Positions 26,196 to 35,766 of a stretch of 64,000 nucleotides of DNA are shown piece by piece. Source of the DNA: Humibacter ginsenosidimutans (lineage in GTDB: Bacteria > Actinomycetota > Actinomycetes > Actinomycetales > Microbacteriaceae); assembly GCF_007859675.1 (NCBI RefSeq), contig NZ_CP042305.1, positions 1,798,001-1,862,000 on the forward strand. Reading direction: 5' to 3'. How positions within the stretch are numbered: the first letter of the stretch is position 1; each line of letters starts with the position of its first letter. Position numbers and translations under genes: made by a program. The notes under the pieces were generated by a model that ran no database searches, was not told where the DNA came from, and saw only the letters and a program-made list of their open reading frames with translations.

Positions 26196-26755
26196 CGATC
26201 CAGCGTAGCGAGCACCGCGTCGACGTCGGTCAACTCGATGAGCGGTGCGTAGAGGGCCATCGCGTCGAGCGCGCGGGCGTGGTCGGCGTCGGTGGCGCCC
26301 GCGCAGGCATCCGTTGCGATGCGCACGTGCACCCCGGCGTCGGCAGCGGGCAGCGCTGTCGAGATGACACAGCAGTCGGTGGAGACGCCGGCGAGCACGA
26401 GCTCACGCGAGCCTGCGGTCGCCGCCTCGAGCACCGGGCCCCACTTGCCGAACGTCGTCTCGGTGACGAGGCGATGCGTGGCATCCGGCTGATCGACGAG
26501 GTCGTACAGCGACGAATCGCCCGGCACCAGCGCCCACGGCCACTGCTCGTAGTACGCGACCCACGCTCCGGAGGGCCGTACAGGAGCCTCGAACCTCGTG
26601 TGCACGACCCGGTCGCCGAAGGCGGGCATCAGCCGCCGGATGCCCGCCCGCGCCTCCTCGAATCGCGGCGTGTACCAGCCGCTCTCGGGATCGCCGAACA
26701 CGGTCTGCATATCGATCACGACGAGCCACGGCGCGGAGCGCGGCGCACCGGTCAT
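26192..26755 (-). CDS. Isochorismatase-like cysteine hydrolase
   Basis: The product is a 187-residue protein of the isochorismatase/nicotinamidase superfamily, which hydrolyses amides, carbamoyl compounds or vinyl ethers. The catalytic aspartate is in VVIDMQTVFG and the nucleophilic cysteine in AGVSTDCCV. The usual catalytic lysine position seems occupied by Glu in VTETTFGKW, with a Lys four residues later, so its assignment needs alignment. The start ATG overlaps the stop of the NCS1 permease gene (ATGA), suggesting that the pair imports and then hydrolyses a nitrogenous compound. Confidence 0.85.
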   Translation of the reverse strand: MTGAPRSAPWLVVIDMQTVFGDPESGWYTPRFEEARAGIRRLMPAFGDRVVHTRFEAPVRPSGAWVAYYEQWPWALVPGDSSLYDLVDQPDATHRLVTETTFGKWGPVLEAATAGSRELVLAGVSTDCCVISTALPAADAGVHVRIATDACAGATDADHARALDAMALYAPLIELTDVDAVLATLDR

Positions 26756-28297
26756 GCTGAGGCCTCCGGCTGCTGGGCGGCGTCTTCCGCCGGGAACGGC
26801 GCCTCGCTCGGCTCGACGCCGTCGTCCTGCATCGCCTCCTGTCTGCGCACCCTGCCGCGACCGAAGAGGACGACACCGAGGTAGCCGACGACGAGGGCGA
26901 CCAGCACACCGAGGTTGGCGCCGCCCCAGATACCCGTGCGCCCGCCGAGTCCGAACGGTGCGAGCAGGTAGCCCTGCCAGTTGAGCCAGTCGAGGCCATA
27001 GGGGTTGATGACGAGTCCCCAGCCCAATGCCGTGCCGATCACCAGGAGCGCGATCGCGAGCCAGTTCCAGCTGCCGTTGCGCCCCTGCGCATTGAAGAGG
27101 TCGCGATCGGAGTAGTTCTTGCGCCGCAGCGTCATGTCGGCGAGGAACACCCCGCACCAGGCCGCGATCGGCACGCCGAGCGTGATGAGGAAGCCCTGGA
27201 ACGGACCGATGAAGTCGGTGGCGAAGAACACGATGTAGATCGCGCCGGCGATCATGATGACGCCGTCGATCAGCGCGGCGACCGGACGAGAGATGCGCGC
27301 CCCGGCGCTGAGCAGCGCGATTCCCGACGAGTAGATGTCGAGCACGGCACCCCCGATGAGGCCCAGCACCGCGACGATGAAGAACGGCACGAGGAACCAG
27401 ACGGGGAGGATCGTGGTGAGGGCGCCGATGGGATCGCTGCCGATGGCATTCGACAGGCCCTTCGACGACCCGGCGAGCATGAGGCCGAACACCACGAGGA
27501 TGACGGGGGGCCAGCGAGGCTCCGAACGTCGTCCAGCCGACGACACCGCCGCTCGACGAACGTCGCGGAAGGTAGCGCGAGTAGTCGGCGGCGGCCTGCA
27601 CCCAGCCGAGGCCGAACCCGGTCATCATGAACACGAAGCCGCCGATGAGCTGCGGCAGGTCGCCGTTCGGGACGGCCGCGATCTTCGCGAAGTCGATGTG
27701 GTTCCAGACGAGTCCGATGTACACGACCGTGAGCACAGCCGTGGCGATGGTGATGATCACCTGGAGGCGCATGATCACGTGGAAGCCGAACACGCCGCCG
27801 CCGATCACGAGCGCCACGACGACGACGAGCGTGATCACCTGCGTGACCGTTCCTCCCCCGCCGCCGAGCTCCTTGAAGACCGTTGTGGTGGCGAGCACGG
27901 CGAGCGCGACGAGCACGGTCTCCCACCCGACCGTGAGCAGCCAGGAGATGATCGACGGCACCGTGTTGCCGCGCACCCCGAACGCCGCGCGGCTGAGCGT
28001 GAGCGTCGGTGCGGAGCCGCGCTTGCCCGCCAGCGAGATGAAGCCGCAGAACAGGAACGACACGACGATGCCGAGGATGCCCACGATCGTCGCCTGCCAG
28101 AACGAGATGCCGAAACCGAGCAGGAACGATCCGTAGCTGACGCCAAGCACGGAGACGTTCGCCGCGAACCACGGCCAGAACAGTCCGCGTGGAGTGCCCC
28201 GACGTTCGGACTCGTCGATCGAGTTGAGCGCGTTGAGCTCGATGGTCAGCGCAGTGGGACGCGGCGCCTCTGCGCGATCGTCGTCGATGGTGGTCAT
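26752..28297 (-). pseudogene. NCS1 family nucleobase/cytosine permease, frameshifted
   Basis: The gene is intact except for one extra base. The N-terminal half reads from ATG 28297 (MTTIDDDRAEAPR) through FFWPWFAAN-like NCS1 helices to GWTTFGASLAP; the protein then continues in another frame from PVILVVFGLMLAGSSKG to the stop at 26752. The shift falls at a run of six G (27505-27510) where five would restore a 514-residue NCS1 permease. NCS1 proteins import cytosine, purines, hydantoins or thiamine with a cation. The gene is followed by overlapping hydrolase and ybaK genes. It may be a true pseudogene or a homopolymer sequencing error; the otherwise undecayed sequence favours the latter or a very recent mutation. 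Confidence 0.85.
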
Positions 28298-28441
28298 GGA
28301 ACGCTCCAGGGTGCGTGACCGGTGTGGTCGAACGGGATTGCAGCGGATGCCAGGAATGTAGCGCACGGGGACGTCACGCGACAGAGCCGCCTGGACCTGC
28401 GTCCGCCGCGAATGTCGCGGGTATGCGGCACGATCATCTGC

Positions 28442-28843
28442 ATGGAGCTTCAACTGGCCATGGTGCTGCTCGAGGTGCGCGACCTGGATGCCTCGATCGC
28501 CTTCTATCGTCGCCTCGGTCTCGACATCCCCGACCCGGCCGGCGAGCGTCCGATCGTCATCCACCGCATGGGCAGCGGCGTCAGCCTGCTGATCACGACG
28601 CAGTTCGCCTCGGCGTACGACCCCGCCTTCGAGCGCCCAGCAGGCGGGTATCAGCAACTGCTCGAGTTCTACGTCGGCGAAGACGCGCTGGTCGATGCGA
28701 AGTGGACCGACCTCACCAGTGCTGGATACCACGGACGTCTGGCGCCGACGCAGACCGCGGGTCCGTACGCGGCCATGGTCGACGATCCGGACGGCAACGT
28801 GATCCTGCTCACCTCCGACGAGGCGGCGGCGCCGGGCGACTGA
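28442..28843 (+). CDS. VOC family (glyoxalase/dioxygenase-fold) protein
   Basis: The product is a 133-residue single VOC domain with two beta-alpha-beta-beta-beta modules. It begins MVLLEVRDLDASIAFYRRLGLD and ends AAMVDDPDGNVILLTS, the hallmark VOC strands. The enzymatic role is unknown. The ATG at 28442 lacks a clear Shine-Dalgarno; upstream in-frame codons give an unlikely extension. It is followed after 6 bp by a WYL-type regulator, so both are probably co-transcribed. Confidence 0.82.
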   Translation: MELQLAMVLLEVRDLDASIAFYRRLGLDIPDPAGERPIVIHRMGSGVSLLITTQFASAYDPAFERPAGGYQQLLEFYVGEDALVDAKWTDLTSAGYHGRLAPTQTAGPYAAMVDDPDGNVILLTSDEAAAPGD

Positions 28844-28849
28844 CGACGC

Positions 28850-29560
28850 ATGAACCGCACCGACCGCCTCTACGCGCTCGTCGCCGAGCTTCGCGCCGTC
28901 TCTCCCCGTCCCCGCAGCGCGACTTGGCTCGCTCGACGGTTCGAGGTGAGCGTGCGCACGATCGAACGCGATCTCTCCGCGCTCCAGCAATCCGGCGAGC
29001 CGATCTGGGCAGAGCCCGGCCGCACCGGCGGGTATTGCATCGATCGGGACCGCACCCTACCGCCGGTGAACTTCACGCCGTCCGAAGCCGTCGCGATCGC
29101 CGTCGCCCTGCGGTCATCGGCGGGCTCTCCGTTCGCGCAGGCGGGCAACACCGCCCTGCGCAAGCTGGTCTCGGCCATGCGCGACGCCGACACCGCGCAG
29201 GCGGACGAGCTGGCATCCCGAGTGCACTTCGTCGGAACGCCCGGTGCCGCTGCGGGGCCGGGCGACGCCGTCCCTCCCGCCATCGTCGAGGCCGTCACGT
29301 CTCGACGGGTGCTGCGGCTGGCCTATCGCGACGGCTCCGGCAACCGCACACGACGCGAGGTGGAGCCCGTCGGGTACGTCGGGGCGACGAGCGGCTGGTA
29401 CCTGCTCGCGTGGTGCAGACTGCGCGAGGGCATCCGCGCCTTCCGGTTCGATCGCATCGAACACGTCACGCCGACGGCGCAGCTGTCACCGCCTCGCCGC
29501 GTGACCGCCGAGGAGATCCAGGTGCCGGAGGGCGACCTCCGCACGCTCGCGCTGTTCTGA
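28850..29560 (+). CDS. HTH-WYL (YafY-type) transcriptional regulator
   Basis: The product is a 236-residue regulator with an N-terminal HTH_11 domain (RSATWLARRFEVSVRTIERDLSALQQSG, split over the recognition helix) and a C-terminal WYL domain (RVLRLAYRDGSGNRTRREVEP, then GWYLLAWCRLREGIRAFRFDRI). WYL domains sense ligands, often nucleic acids or small molecules. It sits between two VOC genes, a common arrangement in Microbacteriaceae, and likely controls one or both. The start ATG follows the first VOC stop by 6 bp. Confidence 0.88.
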   Translation: MNRTDRLYALVAELRAVSPRPRSATWLARRFEVSVRTIERDLSALQQSGEPIWAEPGRTGGYCIDRDRTLPPVNFTPSEAVAIAVALRSSAGSPFAQAGNTALRKLVSAMRDADTAQADELASRVHFVGTPGAAAGPGDAVPPAIVEAVTSRRVLRLAYRDGSGNRTRREVEPVGYVGATSGWYLLAWCRLREGIRAFRFDRIEHVTPTAQLSPPRRVTAEEIQVPEGDLRTLALF

Positions 29561-29702
29561 ATTCACGGCAGCGCGGTCTCATCCCGCCGACCGCACGGGC
29601 CCCGACGACATCGTTCCGAAACACCGACAGGGGGTTGTCGCCGCGGCGCGAAATCCTGGGGTCACACCAGATGCCGGACGCCGGCATCGAGAAAGGACCC
29701 CC

Positions 29703-30110
29703 ATGAATCTCGTCTCCGTGCGCCTCATCACCGACGATGTCGATCGTCTCGTCGCCTTCTACGAGTCGGTCACCGGATTGAGCGCGGATCGGCCGGCACC
29801 CGTCTTCGCGGAACTCCGCACCCCGAACGGAACCATCGCGATCGGTCACAGCTCGACCGCCGAGCTCTTCGGACCTGGCTCCGTGCGGGCGGCGGAGAAC
29901 CGCAGCGCGATCGTCGAGTTGCTCGTCGACGACGTCGACGCCGCCTTCGACTCGGTGCGGACGCGTGGCGTCGAGGTCGTGCAGGAGCCCACGACGATGC
30001 CGTGGGGCAACAGGTCGTTGCTGCTGCGCGACCCCGACGGAACGCTCGTGAACCTCTTCGCCCCTGTCACGCAGCAGGCGATCGAGAAGTTCGCGGCGTT
30101 CCGCCGGTAG
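29703..30110 (+). CDS. VOC family protein
   Basis: The product is a 135-residue VOC/bleomycin-resistance-fold protein. It has VRLITDDVDRLVAFYESVTGL at the N-terminus and LLLRDPDGTLVNLFAP near the C-terminus. GAAAGGA precedes the ATG at a suitable distance. The preceding WYL regulator gene ends 142 bp upstream, which leaves room for its own promoter and operator. The substrate is unknown. Confidence 0.85.
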   Translation: MNLVSVRLITDDVDRLVAFYESVTGLSADRPAPVFAELRTPNGTIAIGHSSTAELFGPGSVRAAENRSAIVELLVDDVDAAFDSVRTRGVEVVQEPTTMPWGNRSLLLRDPDGTLVNLFAPVTQQAIEKFAAFRR

Positions 30111-30132
30111 CGCGGCGCGGGCCGCGGAGTCG

Positions 30133-31008
30133 CTACGCGCGCTCCGCGGCCTCCACCACGTTCGTCATGAGCAGAGCGACGGTCATGGGGCCGACGCCTC
30201 CTGGGTTGGGCGAGAGCCAGCCCGCGACATCCTCGACTCCCGGCGCGACATCGCCGAAGACCTTGGACTTGCCGGTCTCCGGAATGTCCTCCCGGGTCAC
30301 GCCGACATCGAGCACGGCCGCGCCGGGCTTGACGTCTTCGGGACGCACCAGGTGCTTGACTCCCGCGGCGGCGACGATCACGTCGGCCTCGCGCAGGTAC
30401 TTCGGCAGATCGACGGTGCCGGTGTGCGTGAGCGTGACCGTCGCGTTGATCGACCGCCGTGTCAGCAGCAGACCGATCGAGCGGCCGATGGTCACGCCGC
30501 GACCGACGACGACCACGTGCTTGCCCTTGAGGTCGTAGTCGTTGCGTGTGAGCAGCTCGATCACGGCTCGCGGCGTGCACGGCAGCGGCGTCTCGATCGG
30601 CGCGTTCACGTTGAGCACGAGCCGCCCGAGGTTGGTCGGGTGCAGGCCGTCGGCATCCTTCGCCGGATCGATACGCTCGAGCACGGCGTCGGTGTCGAGG
30701 TGCTTCGGCAGCGGCAGCTGCACGATGTAGCCGTGGCAGGCGGGATCGGCGTTGAGCCTGTCGATCGTCGCCTCGACCTCGTCTTGCGTGGCATCCGCCG
30801 GCAGCTCGACCTGGATCGAGTTCATGCCGATGGCCTCGGACTGCCTGTGCTTCATGCCCACGTAGAGCTGCGACGCCGGGTCTGCACCGACGAGCACCGT
30901 GGCGATACCGGGGGTGATCCCTCGCTGCTTCAACGCGACGACGCGCTCGGTCAGTTCCTGCTTGATGGCGGCGGCGGTCGCCTTGCCATCGAGCCTGATG
31001 GCGGTCAT
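30133..31008 (-). CDS. folD: Bifunctional methylene-THF dehydrogenase / methenyl-THF cyclohydrolase
   Basis: FolD interconverts 5,10-methylene-THF and 10-formyl-THF with NADP. The 291-residue protein has the catalytic [14 protein letters not shown] segment (Tyr and Lys), QLPLPKHLD, the NADP-binding [17 protein letters not shown] and the end [15 protein letters not shown]. Many FolDs have VGRSxIVGxP; the variant [16 protein letters not shown] is typical of Actinobacteria. It starts 2 bp after the glyA stop and is therefore co-transcribed with glyA under the upstream ZTP riboswitch. Confidence 0.96.
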   Translation of the reverse strand: MTAIRLDGKATAAAIKQELTERVVALKQRGITPGIATVLVGADPASQLYVGMKHRQSEAIGMNSIQVELPADATQDEVEATIDRLNADPACHGYIVQLPLPKHLDTDAVLERIDPAKDADGLHPTNLGRLVLNVNAPIETPLPCTPRAVIELLTRNDYDLKGKHVVVVGRGVTIGRSIGLLLTRRSINATVTLTHTGTVDLPKYLREADVIVAAAGVKHLVRPEDVKPGAAVLDVGVTREDIPETGKSKVFGDVAPGVEDVAGWLSPNPGGVGPMTVALLMTNVVEAAERA

Positions 31009-31010
31009 CG

Positions 31011-32336
31011 TCAATTCTCGATCGACGACGCGAGCTCGACGCTCTCGACCGGGAAGCCCGACGGGCCGAGCCCCGGGTAGAGCGGGAAGGCATCCGTCAG
31101 CTTCTTGACGCGTGCGCGCAGCGCAGGGATGTCGGCGTCCGGCTTCAGGGCGAGCGCGATCACGTCGGCCACCTCGGTGAACTCCTCGTCGCCGAAGCCA
31201 CGCGTCGCGAGTGCCGGCGTGCCGATGCGCAGGCCGGAGGTGACCATCGGCGGGCGCGGGTCGAACGGCACCGCGTTCTTGTTCACGGTGATGCCGACCT
31301 CGTGCAGACGGTCCTCCGCCTCCTTGCCGGTGAACTGCGAGGTGCGCAGGTCGACGAGCACGAGGTGCACGTCGGTGCCGCCGGTGAGCACGTCGACGCC
31401 GACCTCCTTGGCGTCGGATGCCGTGAGCCGCTCGGCGAGGATCTGCGCGCCGCGGATGGTGCGCTCCTGACGGTCGCGGAACTCGTCGGTCGCCGCGAGC
31501 TTGAACGCCGTCGCCTTCGCGGCGATGACGTGCATGAGCGGGCCGCCCTGCTGGCCGGGGAACACGTTGGAGTTGATCTTCTTCGCGATGTCGGCGTCGT
31601 TGGTGAGGATGAAGCCGGAGCGCGGGCCGCCGATCGTCTTGTGCACCGTGGAGCTCGTGACGTGCGCGTACGGCACGGGGGACGGGTGCAGGCCGGCGGC
31701 GACGAGACCCGCGAAGTGCGCCATGTCCACCCACAGGGTGGCCCCCACCTCGTCGGCGATCGCGCGGAATGCGGCGAAGTCGAGGTGGCGCGGGTAGGCG
31801 GACCAGCCGGCGATGATCACCTTCGGCTTGTGCTCCAGCGCCTTCTCGCGCACCACGTCCATGTCGACGCGGAACGTCTCGGGGTCGAGGCCGTACGAGA
31901 CGACGTTGTAGAGCTTGCCGGAGAAGTTGAGCTTCATGCCGTGCGTGAGGTGGCCGCCGTGCGCGAGCTCGAGGCCGAGGATGGTGTCGCCCGGCTGCGC
32001 GATCGCGCTCAGCACGGCGGCATTGGCGGACGCGCCGGAGTGCGGCTGCACGTTCGCGAACTGCGCGCCGAACAGCGACTTGGCACGCTCGATGGCGAGG
32101 TTCTCGGCGATGTCGACGAACTCGCATCCGCCGTAGTAGCGACGGCCGGGGTAGCCCTCCGCGTACTTGTTGGTGAGCACGGAGCCCTGCGACTCGAGCA
32201 CCGCGCGCGGAACGAAGTTCTCGCTCGCGATCATCTCGAGGTAGTCGCGCTGGCGGCCGAGCTCGAGGTTCAGCACCTCGGCGATCTCGGGGTCGACCTC
32301 GCTCAGCGGGGCGTTGAAGGTGGGGGAAACGGTCAT
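31011..32336 (-). CDS. glyA: Serine hydroxymethyltransferase
   Basis: GlyA converts serine and THF to glycine and 5,10-methylene-THF using pyridoxal phosphate. The 441-residue protein shows LIASENF-type [11 protein letters not shown], the HSGASAN loop, the DMAHFAGL motif and the PLP lysine in [18 protein letters not shown] precedes the ATG. A ZTP riboswitch lies directly upstream in the leader, and folD follows 2 bp downstream, so the operon makes and interconverts one-carbon THF forms in response to ZTP. Confidence 0.97.
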   Translation of the reverse strand: MTVSPTFNAPLSEVDPEIAEVLNLELGRQRDYLEMIASENFVPRAVLESQGSVLTNKYAEGYPGRRYYGGCEFVDIAENLAIERAKSLFGAQFANVQPHSGASANAAVLSAIAQPGDTILGLELAHGGHLTHGMKLNFSGKLYNVVSYGLDPETFRVDMDVVREKALEHKPKVIIAGWSAYPRHLDFAAFRAIADEVGATLWVDMAHFAGLVAAGLHPSPVPYAHVTSSTVHKTIGGPRSGFILTNDADIAKKINSNVFPGQQGGPLMHVIAAKATAFKLAATDEFRDRQERTIRGAQILAERLTASDAKEVGVDVLTGGTDVHLVLVDLRTSQFTGKEAEDRLHEVGITVNKNAVPFDPRPPMVTSGLRIGTPALATRGFGDEEFTEVADVIALALKPDADIPALRARVKKLTDAFPLYPGLGPSGFPVESVELASSIEN

Positions 32337-32387
32337 GCTCGGCTCCTCGTGATCAGGCGGGCGGATGTATGCACGGAACGTGTTCGC

Positions 32388-32518
32388 GTCGGCCCAGGCG
32401 CGCGGCCGAATCCGCCCTCGATAATCTCGAAAAGCTGTCCGTCGCTCCCCGATGGTGAACCATCCGCGACGGATTCCGGATGCCCGAAGTCACGCCGATA
32501 CGCCAGTTGCGACGCGCT
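32388..32518 (-). promoter_or_regulatory. ZTP (pfl) riboswitch in the glyA-folD leader
   Basis: On the minus strand the leader contains the conserved ZTP aptamer pieces in order: GUCGC-A-ACUGGCG, then a stem AUGG/CCAU with loop UUCA, then the invariant CGGGGAGCGAC closing the first helix (GUCGC/GCGAC), and about 50 nt later GCGCCUGGGCC. An extra 35-nt hairpin-rich insertion lies after ACUGGCG. The class senses ZTP/AICAR when 10-formyl-THF is short and turns on one-carbon genes, which matches glyA-folD. An eight-base stretch GGGCGGAU inside the aptamer region (32410-32417) is complementary to AUCCGCCC (32359-32366) just before the ribosome site, a possible translational switch. Confidence 0.85.
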
Positions 32519-32554
32519 CCAGCATATCCTGCCCGGCGGCGCCGAAACCGGCCG

Positions 32555-33694
32555 TCAGCCGAGCTGGTGGATGCGCACGCCCTTCACGACCCGGTTCACG
32601 TCTCCGCTGGGGAAGGGGTTGTCCGTGGTGATGCCGAGGCGCTGCGACTGGCCGAGCGCGAGCGTCTGCGCGAACACCACGTACGGCAGCGCGAGAACCT
32701 CGTCGGGCAGCTCGTCGATGCCGGGCAGCGCCCACGTCTGGACGCCGTCGATCTCCGGCGCATCTGCCGTCGTGCCGTCGGCGACGACGGCGATCACGTC
32801 GTGCTTGCCTGACGTCGTGTGCAGCTCGGCGATGATGTCCAGGTCGTACTGCCGCGTGTACGGGTCGGACGACACGTACACGACCACCAGCGTGCGGTCG
32901 TCGAGGATCGACTTCGGGCCGTGCCGGAAGCCGAGCGAGCTGTCGTGCACGCCGACGATGCGGCCTGCGGTGAGCTCGAGCAGCTTGAGCGCCGACTCCC
33001 GCGCGAGTCCGGTGAGCGGTCCACTGCCGAGGTACACGATGCGGTCGTATGCGGTGTCGGCGGCGTGGAGTGGAACGGCCTGCCCCTGGGACAGAGCCCA
33101 GTCGCCGGCGCCGGCCGCGGCATCCACCGTGCCTGCGAGCGCCGGAGCGAAGGCGAGCAGCGCGGTGAGCAGCATCGAGGAGAAGCTCGAGGTCATCGCG
33201 AAGCTCTGATCGTTGGTGCCCTCCGGCGTCACGAGCACGAGGTCGTCCGCGCGCTGCGAGTGCACCTGAAAGAGGTCGCCCGTGGTGTCGCACGTGATGA
33301 TGAGGTGGTGCACCGTCGTCAGCAGCTGGTCGGCGAGCTGCGTCGCCGCGACGGACTCCGGGCTTCGGCCGGAGCGGGCGAACGAGACGAGAAGCGTTGG
33401 CAGGTCCTCGGCGAAGACCGCGCGCGGGTCGGCGACGATGTCGGTCGTCGCGACGGCATCGACACGCCTGCCGAGGACGCGCGCCAGACCCGGGGCGAGG
33501 ATCTCGCCGATGAAGGCCGACGTTCCCGCTCCGGTCAGCACGATACGGGCGTTGGCGGGCACGACTCTCGTGAGGAACTCGTCGATCCGCGCGCGCTGCT
33601 CCGCCACGGATGAGCTCACCTCGCGCCAGACCCGAGGTTGCTGCGCGATCTCGCGCGTCGTGTGTTCGGCTCCGGTGCGGGCGGTGTCAGTCAC
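32555..33694 (-). CDS. agaS: SIS-domain sugar isomerase/deaminase (AgaS-like)
   Basis: The product is a 379-residue protein with two sugar-isomerase (SIS) domains. The first has VLTGAGTSAFIGEIL and SFARSGRSPESV; the second has YLGSGPLTGLARESALKLLEL and GFRHGPKSIL. These match AgaS, which deaminates/isomerises galactosamine-6-phosphate to tagatose-6-phosphate. The start is GTG at 33694 with AAGGAG upstream. It is divergent from a kinase-aldolase-regulator operon and should share its control region. An alternative is a GlmS-like or glucosamine-6-phosphate deaminase role, but the neighbouring tagatose-type aldolase supports AgaS. Confidence 0.88.
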   Translation of the reverse strand: MTDTARTGAEHTTREIAQQPRVWREVSSSVAEQRARIDEFLTRVVPANARIVLTGAGTSAFIGEILAPGLARVLGRRVDAVATTDIVADPRAVFAEDLPTLLVSFARSGRSPESVAATQLADQLLTTVHHLIITCDTTGDLFQVHSQRADDLVLVTPEGTNDQSFAMTSSFSSMLLTALLAFAPALAGTVDAAAGAGDWALSQGQAVPLHAADTAYDRIVYLGSGPLTGLARESALKLLELTAGRIVGVHDSSLGFRHGPKSILDDRTLVVVYVSSDPYTRQYDLDIIAELHTTSGKHDVIAVVADGTTADAPEIDGVQTWALPGIDELPDEVLALPYVVFAQTLALGQSQRLGITTDNPFPSGDVNRVVKGVRIHQLG

Positions 33695-33880
33695 GATGCT
33701 CCTTGTCGTGGGTGCGTGGTCATGGGGACGAGTCGCGAGGCGATGCGCGTGCGACGACGTGCGACGGTCGCTCATTCGCGGATGTAATCTGCGCCAAAGT
33801 GCGCTGTTACGATCACAAACTAGCAGAGCGAGGGTGTCGTTCCGACGAGAATCCGAGCGGTCCGCTGCGCGGTTCCCCTG

Positions 33881-33929
33881 TAGACTCGCATCACCATATC
33901 GACCGAAACTGCAGTTTTCACGGGTTTTC
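33881..33929 (+). promoter_or_regulatory. -10 element and candidate DeoR (AgaR-like) operator
   Basis: A TAGACT -10 lies at 33881-33886. About 20 bp downstream are a perfect palindrome AAACTGCAGTTT (33906-33917) and a 10-bp-period direct repeat GTTTTC at 33914-33919 and 33924-33929. A repressor bound here would block elongation of the ROK-aldolase-DeoR operon. The same 10-bp GTTTTC/G repeat occurs before galT. Confidence 0.5.
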
Positions 33930-33979
33930 TGATCATCCTCGATCACCGACCATCTGCCTTCCGTCATCCTGGAGACACC

Positions 33980-34915
33980 ATGACCACACTCGGACCCGGC
34001 GCCGCGGTGCTCGCGTTCGACGTGGGCGGCACCGACATGAAGGCCGCCCTCGTCGATGAGACTGGCGTGCTGCGCGACACCGTGCGCGTACCGACTCCGC
34101 TGGCGAACGGCGAGACCGGCGACCGTGTCGTCGCCGAGGTCGCCGCGCTCGCGGAGCAGTTCGCGAAGCGCCATCCCGATGTGCACCCGGCGGCCGCCGG
34201 ACTCCTGGTGCCTGGGCACGTCGACGACGTGCACGGAATCGGCGTGTTCGCCGAGAACCTCGGCTGGCACGACTATCCGTTCCGCGAGCGGGCGGAAGCC
34301 GCGCTGGGCCTGCCGGTCGGCTTCGGCCACGACGTGCGCGGATCCGGCGAAGCGGAGCACCGGCTCGGCGCCGCACGCGGATTCGACGATGTGGTCGTGG
34401 TGACGATCGGCACCGGCATCGCCGCGGCCCTGTTCATCGGCGGAAAGCTCTACACGGGAGGCGGGCTCGGCGGGGAGATCGGCCACGACCGGGTGGCCGA
34501 GGGCCCCATGTGCGCGTGCGGAGGACGAGGATGCCTCGAGGCCGTCTCCTCCGCCGCCGCCATCGCTCGTCGCTACTCGCTCCGGACCGGCCAGGAGGTC
34601 GCGGGGGCGAAGGAGGTGCTCGAACGCAAGCGGCGCGGCGATGCCAACGCCGCGGCATCCTGGAACTCCGCCCTCGACGCGCTGGCTCTCGGGCTCTCCC
34701 ACGTGGTCGCGCTGCTCGCACCACAGGCGATCGTGATCGCCGGCGGGCTCTCGGAGGCCGGCGAAGAGCTGCTGCAGCCGCTGCGGGAACGGCTGGACGG
34801 CATCCTCACGTTCCACCGCCGCCCGCAGCTCATCAAGGCGACCATCGGCGGCGACGCCGGCCTGTACGGCGCCGCACTGACCGCCAGAGACGTCCTGAAC
34901 GGAGACGACGCATGA
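33980..34915 (+). CDS. ROK family sugar kinase
   Basis: The product is a 311-residue cytoplasmic kinase. The ATP loop is LAFDVGGTDMKAALV, the catalytic Asp lies in a GHDVRG motif in place of the usual ENDVNA, the ligand region reads GGEIGHDRV, and the zinc site CACGGRGCLE is intact. It probably phosphorylates an amino sugar (GlcNAc, GalNAc) or glucose. GGAGAC precedes the ATG. Its stop overlaps the aldolase start (ATGA), and the operon continues into a DeoR regulator. Given agaS and a tagatose-type aldolase, a GalNAc or galactosamine kinase role is plausible but inferred. Confidence 0.9.
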   Translation: MTTLGPGAAVLAFDVGGTDMKAALVDETGVLRDTVRVPTPLANGETGDRVVAEVAALAEQFAKRHPDVHPAAAGLLVPGHVDDVHGIGVFAENLGWHDYPFRERAEAALGLPVGFGHDVRGSGEAEHRLGAARGFDDVVVVTIGTGIAAALFIGGKLYTGGGLGGEIGHDRVAEGPMCACGGRGCLEAVSSAAAIARRYSLRTGQEVAGAKEVLERKRRGDANAAASWNSALDALALGLSHVVALLAPQAIVIAGGLSEAGEELLQPLRERLDGILTFHRRPQLIKATIGGDAGLYGAALTARDVLNGDDA

Positions 34916-35766
34916 CCCTCACTCCCACCGGTGACCTGATCGCGGATGCCGCGAGCCGCCACGTCGGTATCGGCGCGTTCAACGTGCTGCACCTCGAGAC
35001 CGCCGAAGGCATCGTCGCCGCGGCCGAGCGCGCCGATCTCCCCGTCATCTTGCAGATCTCCGAGAACTGCGTCACGTATCACGGCTCGCTCGAGCCGATC
35101 GCGCTGGCCTGCCTCGCGCTCGCGCGCGAGTCGTCCGCCCGCGTGGCCGTGCACCTCGACCACGCGGAGGACGAGCGGCTCGCCCTGCAGGCGATCGACC
35201 TCGGCTTCGGCTCCGTCATGTTCGACGCCTCCAAGCTCGACTACGACGCCAACGTCGCGGCGACGCGCAGAGTGACCGAGTACGCCCATCGGCACGGCAT
35301 CGTCGTGGAGGCCGAGCTCGGCGAGATCGGCGGCAAAGACGGCGCGCACGCGCCCGGGGTGCGCACCGATCCCGATGAGGCCGTGGCCTTCGTGGCAGCG
35401 ACAGGGGTCGACGCGCTCGCCGTCGCGGTCGGCTCGTCGCACGCGATGACCACGCGCGAGGCATCCCTCGACCTCGACCTGATCTCCAGACTGCACTCAG
35501 CGCTGACCGTGCCGCTGGTGCTGCACGGCTCCTCGGGCGTCGCCGACGATGTCATCGCCGCCGCCATCAGGGCAGGCATGACCAAGATCAACGTGTCGAC
35601 GCATCTGAACGGTTTCTTCACACGCGCCATCCGCGACTATCTCGAGGAGAATCCCACGGTCGTCGACTCCCGCAAGTATCTGAGCGCCGGCCGCGCCGCA
35701 CTCAGCAGCGAGGCCGAACGTCTGCTCGAACTGTTTGCGCACCAGAGCGAGGGGCGGAGCGCATGA
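34912..35766 (+). CDS. Class II (tagatose/fructose-bisphosphate) aldolase, GatY/KbaY-like
   Basis: The product is a 284-residue zinc-dependent aldolase that cleaves a ketose-1,6-bisphosphate to DHAP and glyceraldehyde-3-phosphate. The zinc ligands are visible in AVHLDHAED, in the VLHGSSG loop and in the segment around VEAELGEIGGKDGA. The GAFNVLHLETAEGIV start and MTKINVSTHLN end are typical of the GatY/KbaY branch. It is coupled to the ROK kinase before it and the DeoR gene after it by ATGA overlaps. With agaS it suggests the tagatose-6-phosphate route; a dedicated tagatose-6-phosphate kinase gene is not seen nearby. Confidence 0.9.
   Translation: MTLTPTGDLIADAASRHVGIGAFNVLHLETAEGIVAAAERADLPVILQISENCVTYHGSLEPIALACLALARESSARVAVHLDHAEDERLALQAIDLGFGSVMFDASKLDYDANVAATRRVTEYAHRHGIVVEAELGEIGGKDGAHAPGVRTDPDEAVAFVAATGVDALAVAVGSSHAMTTREASLDLDLISRLHSALTVPLVLHGSSGVADDVIAAAIRAGMTKINVSTHLNGFFTRAIRDYLEENPTVVDSRKYLSAGRAALSSEAERLLELFAHQSEGRSA

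Noticed and set aside
26192..28990. Long minus-strand reading frame of 932 codons as one gene
   Set aside because: It joins the isochorismatase-like hydrolase, out-of-frame permease sequence, the permease N-terminal half and antisense of a VOC gene; only the frameshift makes it continuous.
31302..33209. Plus-strand 635-codon open frame
   Set aside because: It is the complement of glyA, the riboswitch leader and agaS, and has no recognisable domain or ribosome site.
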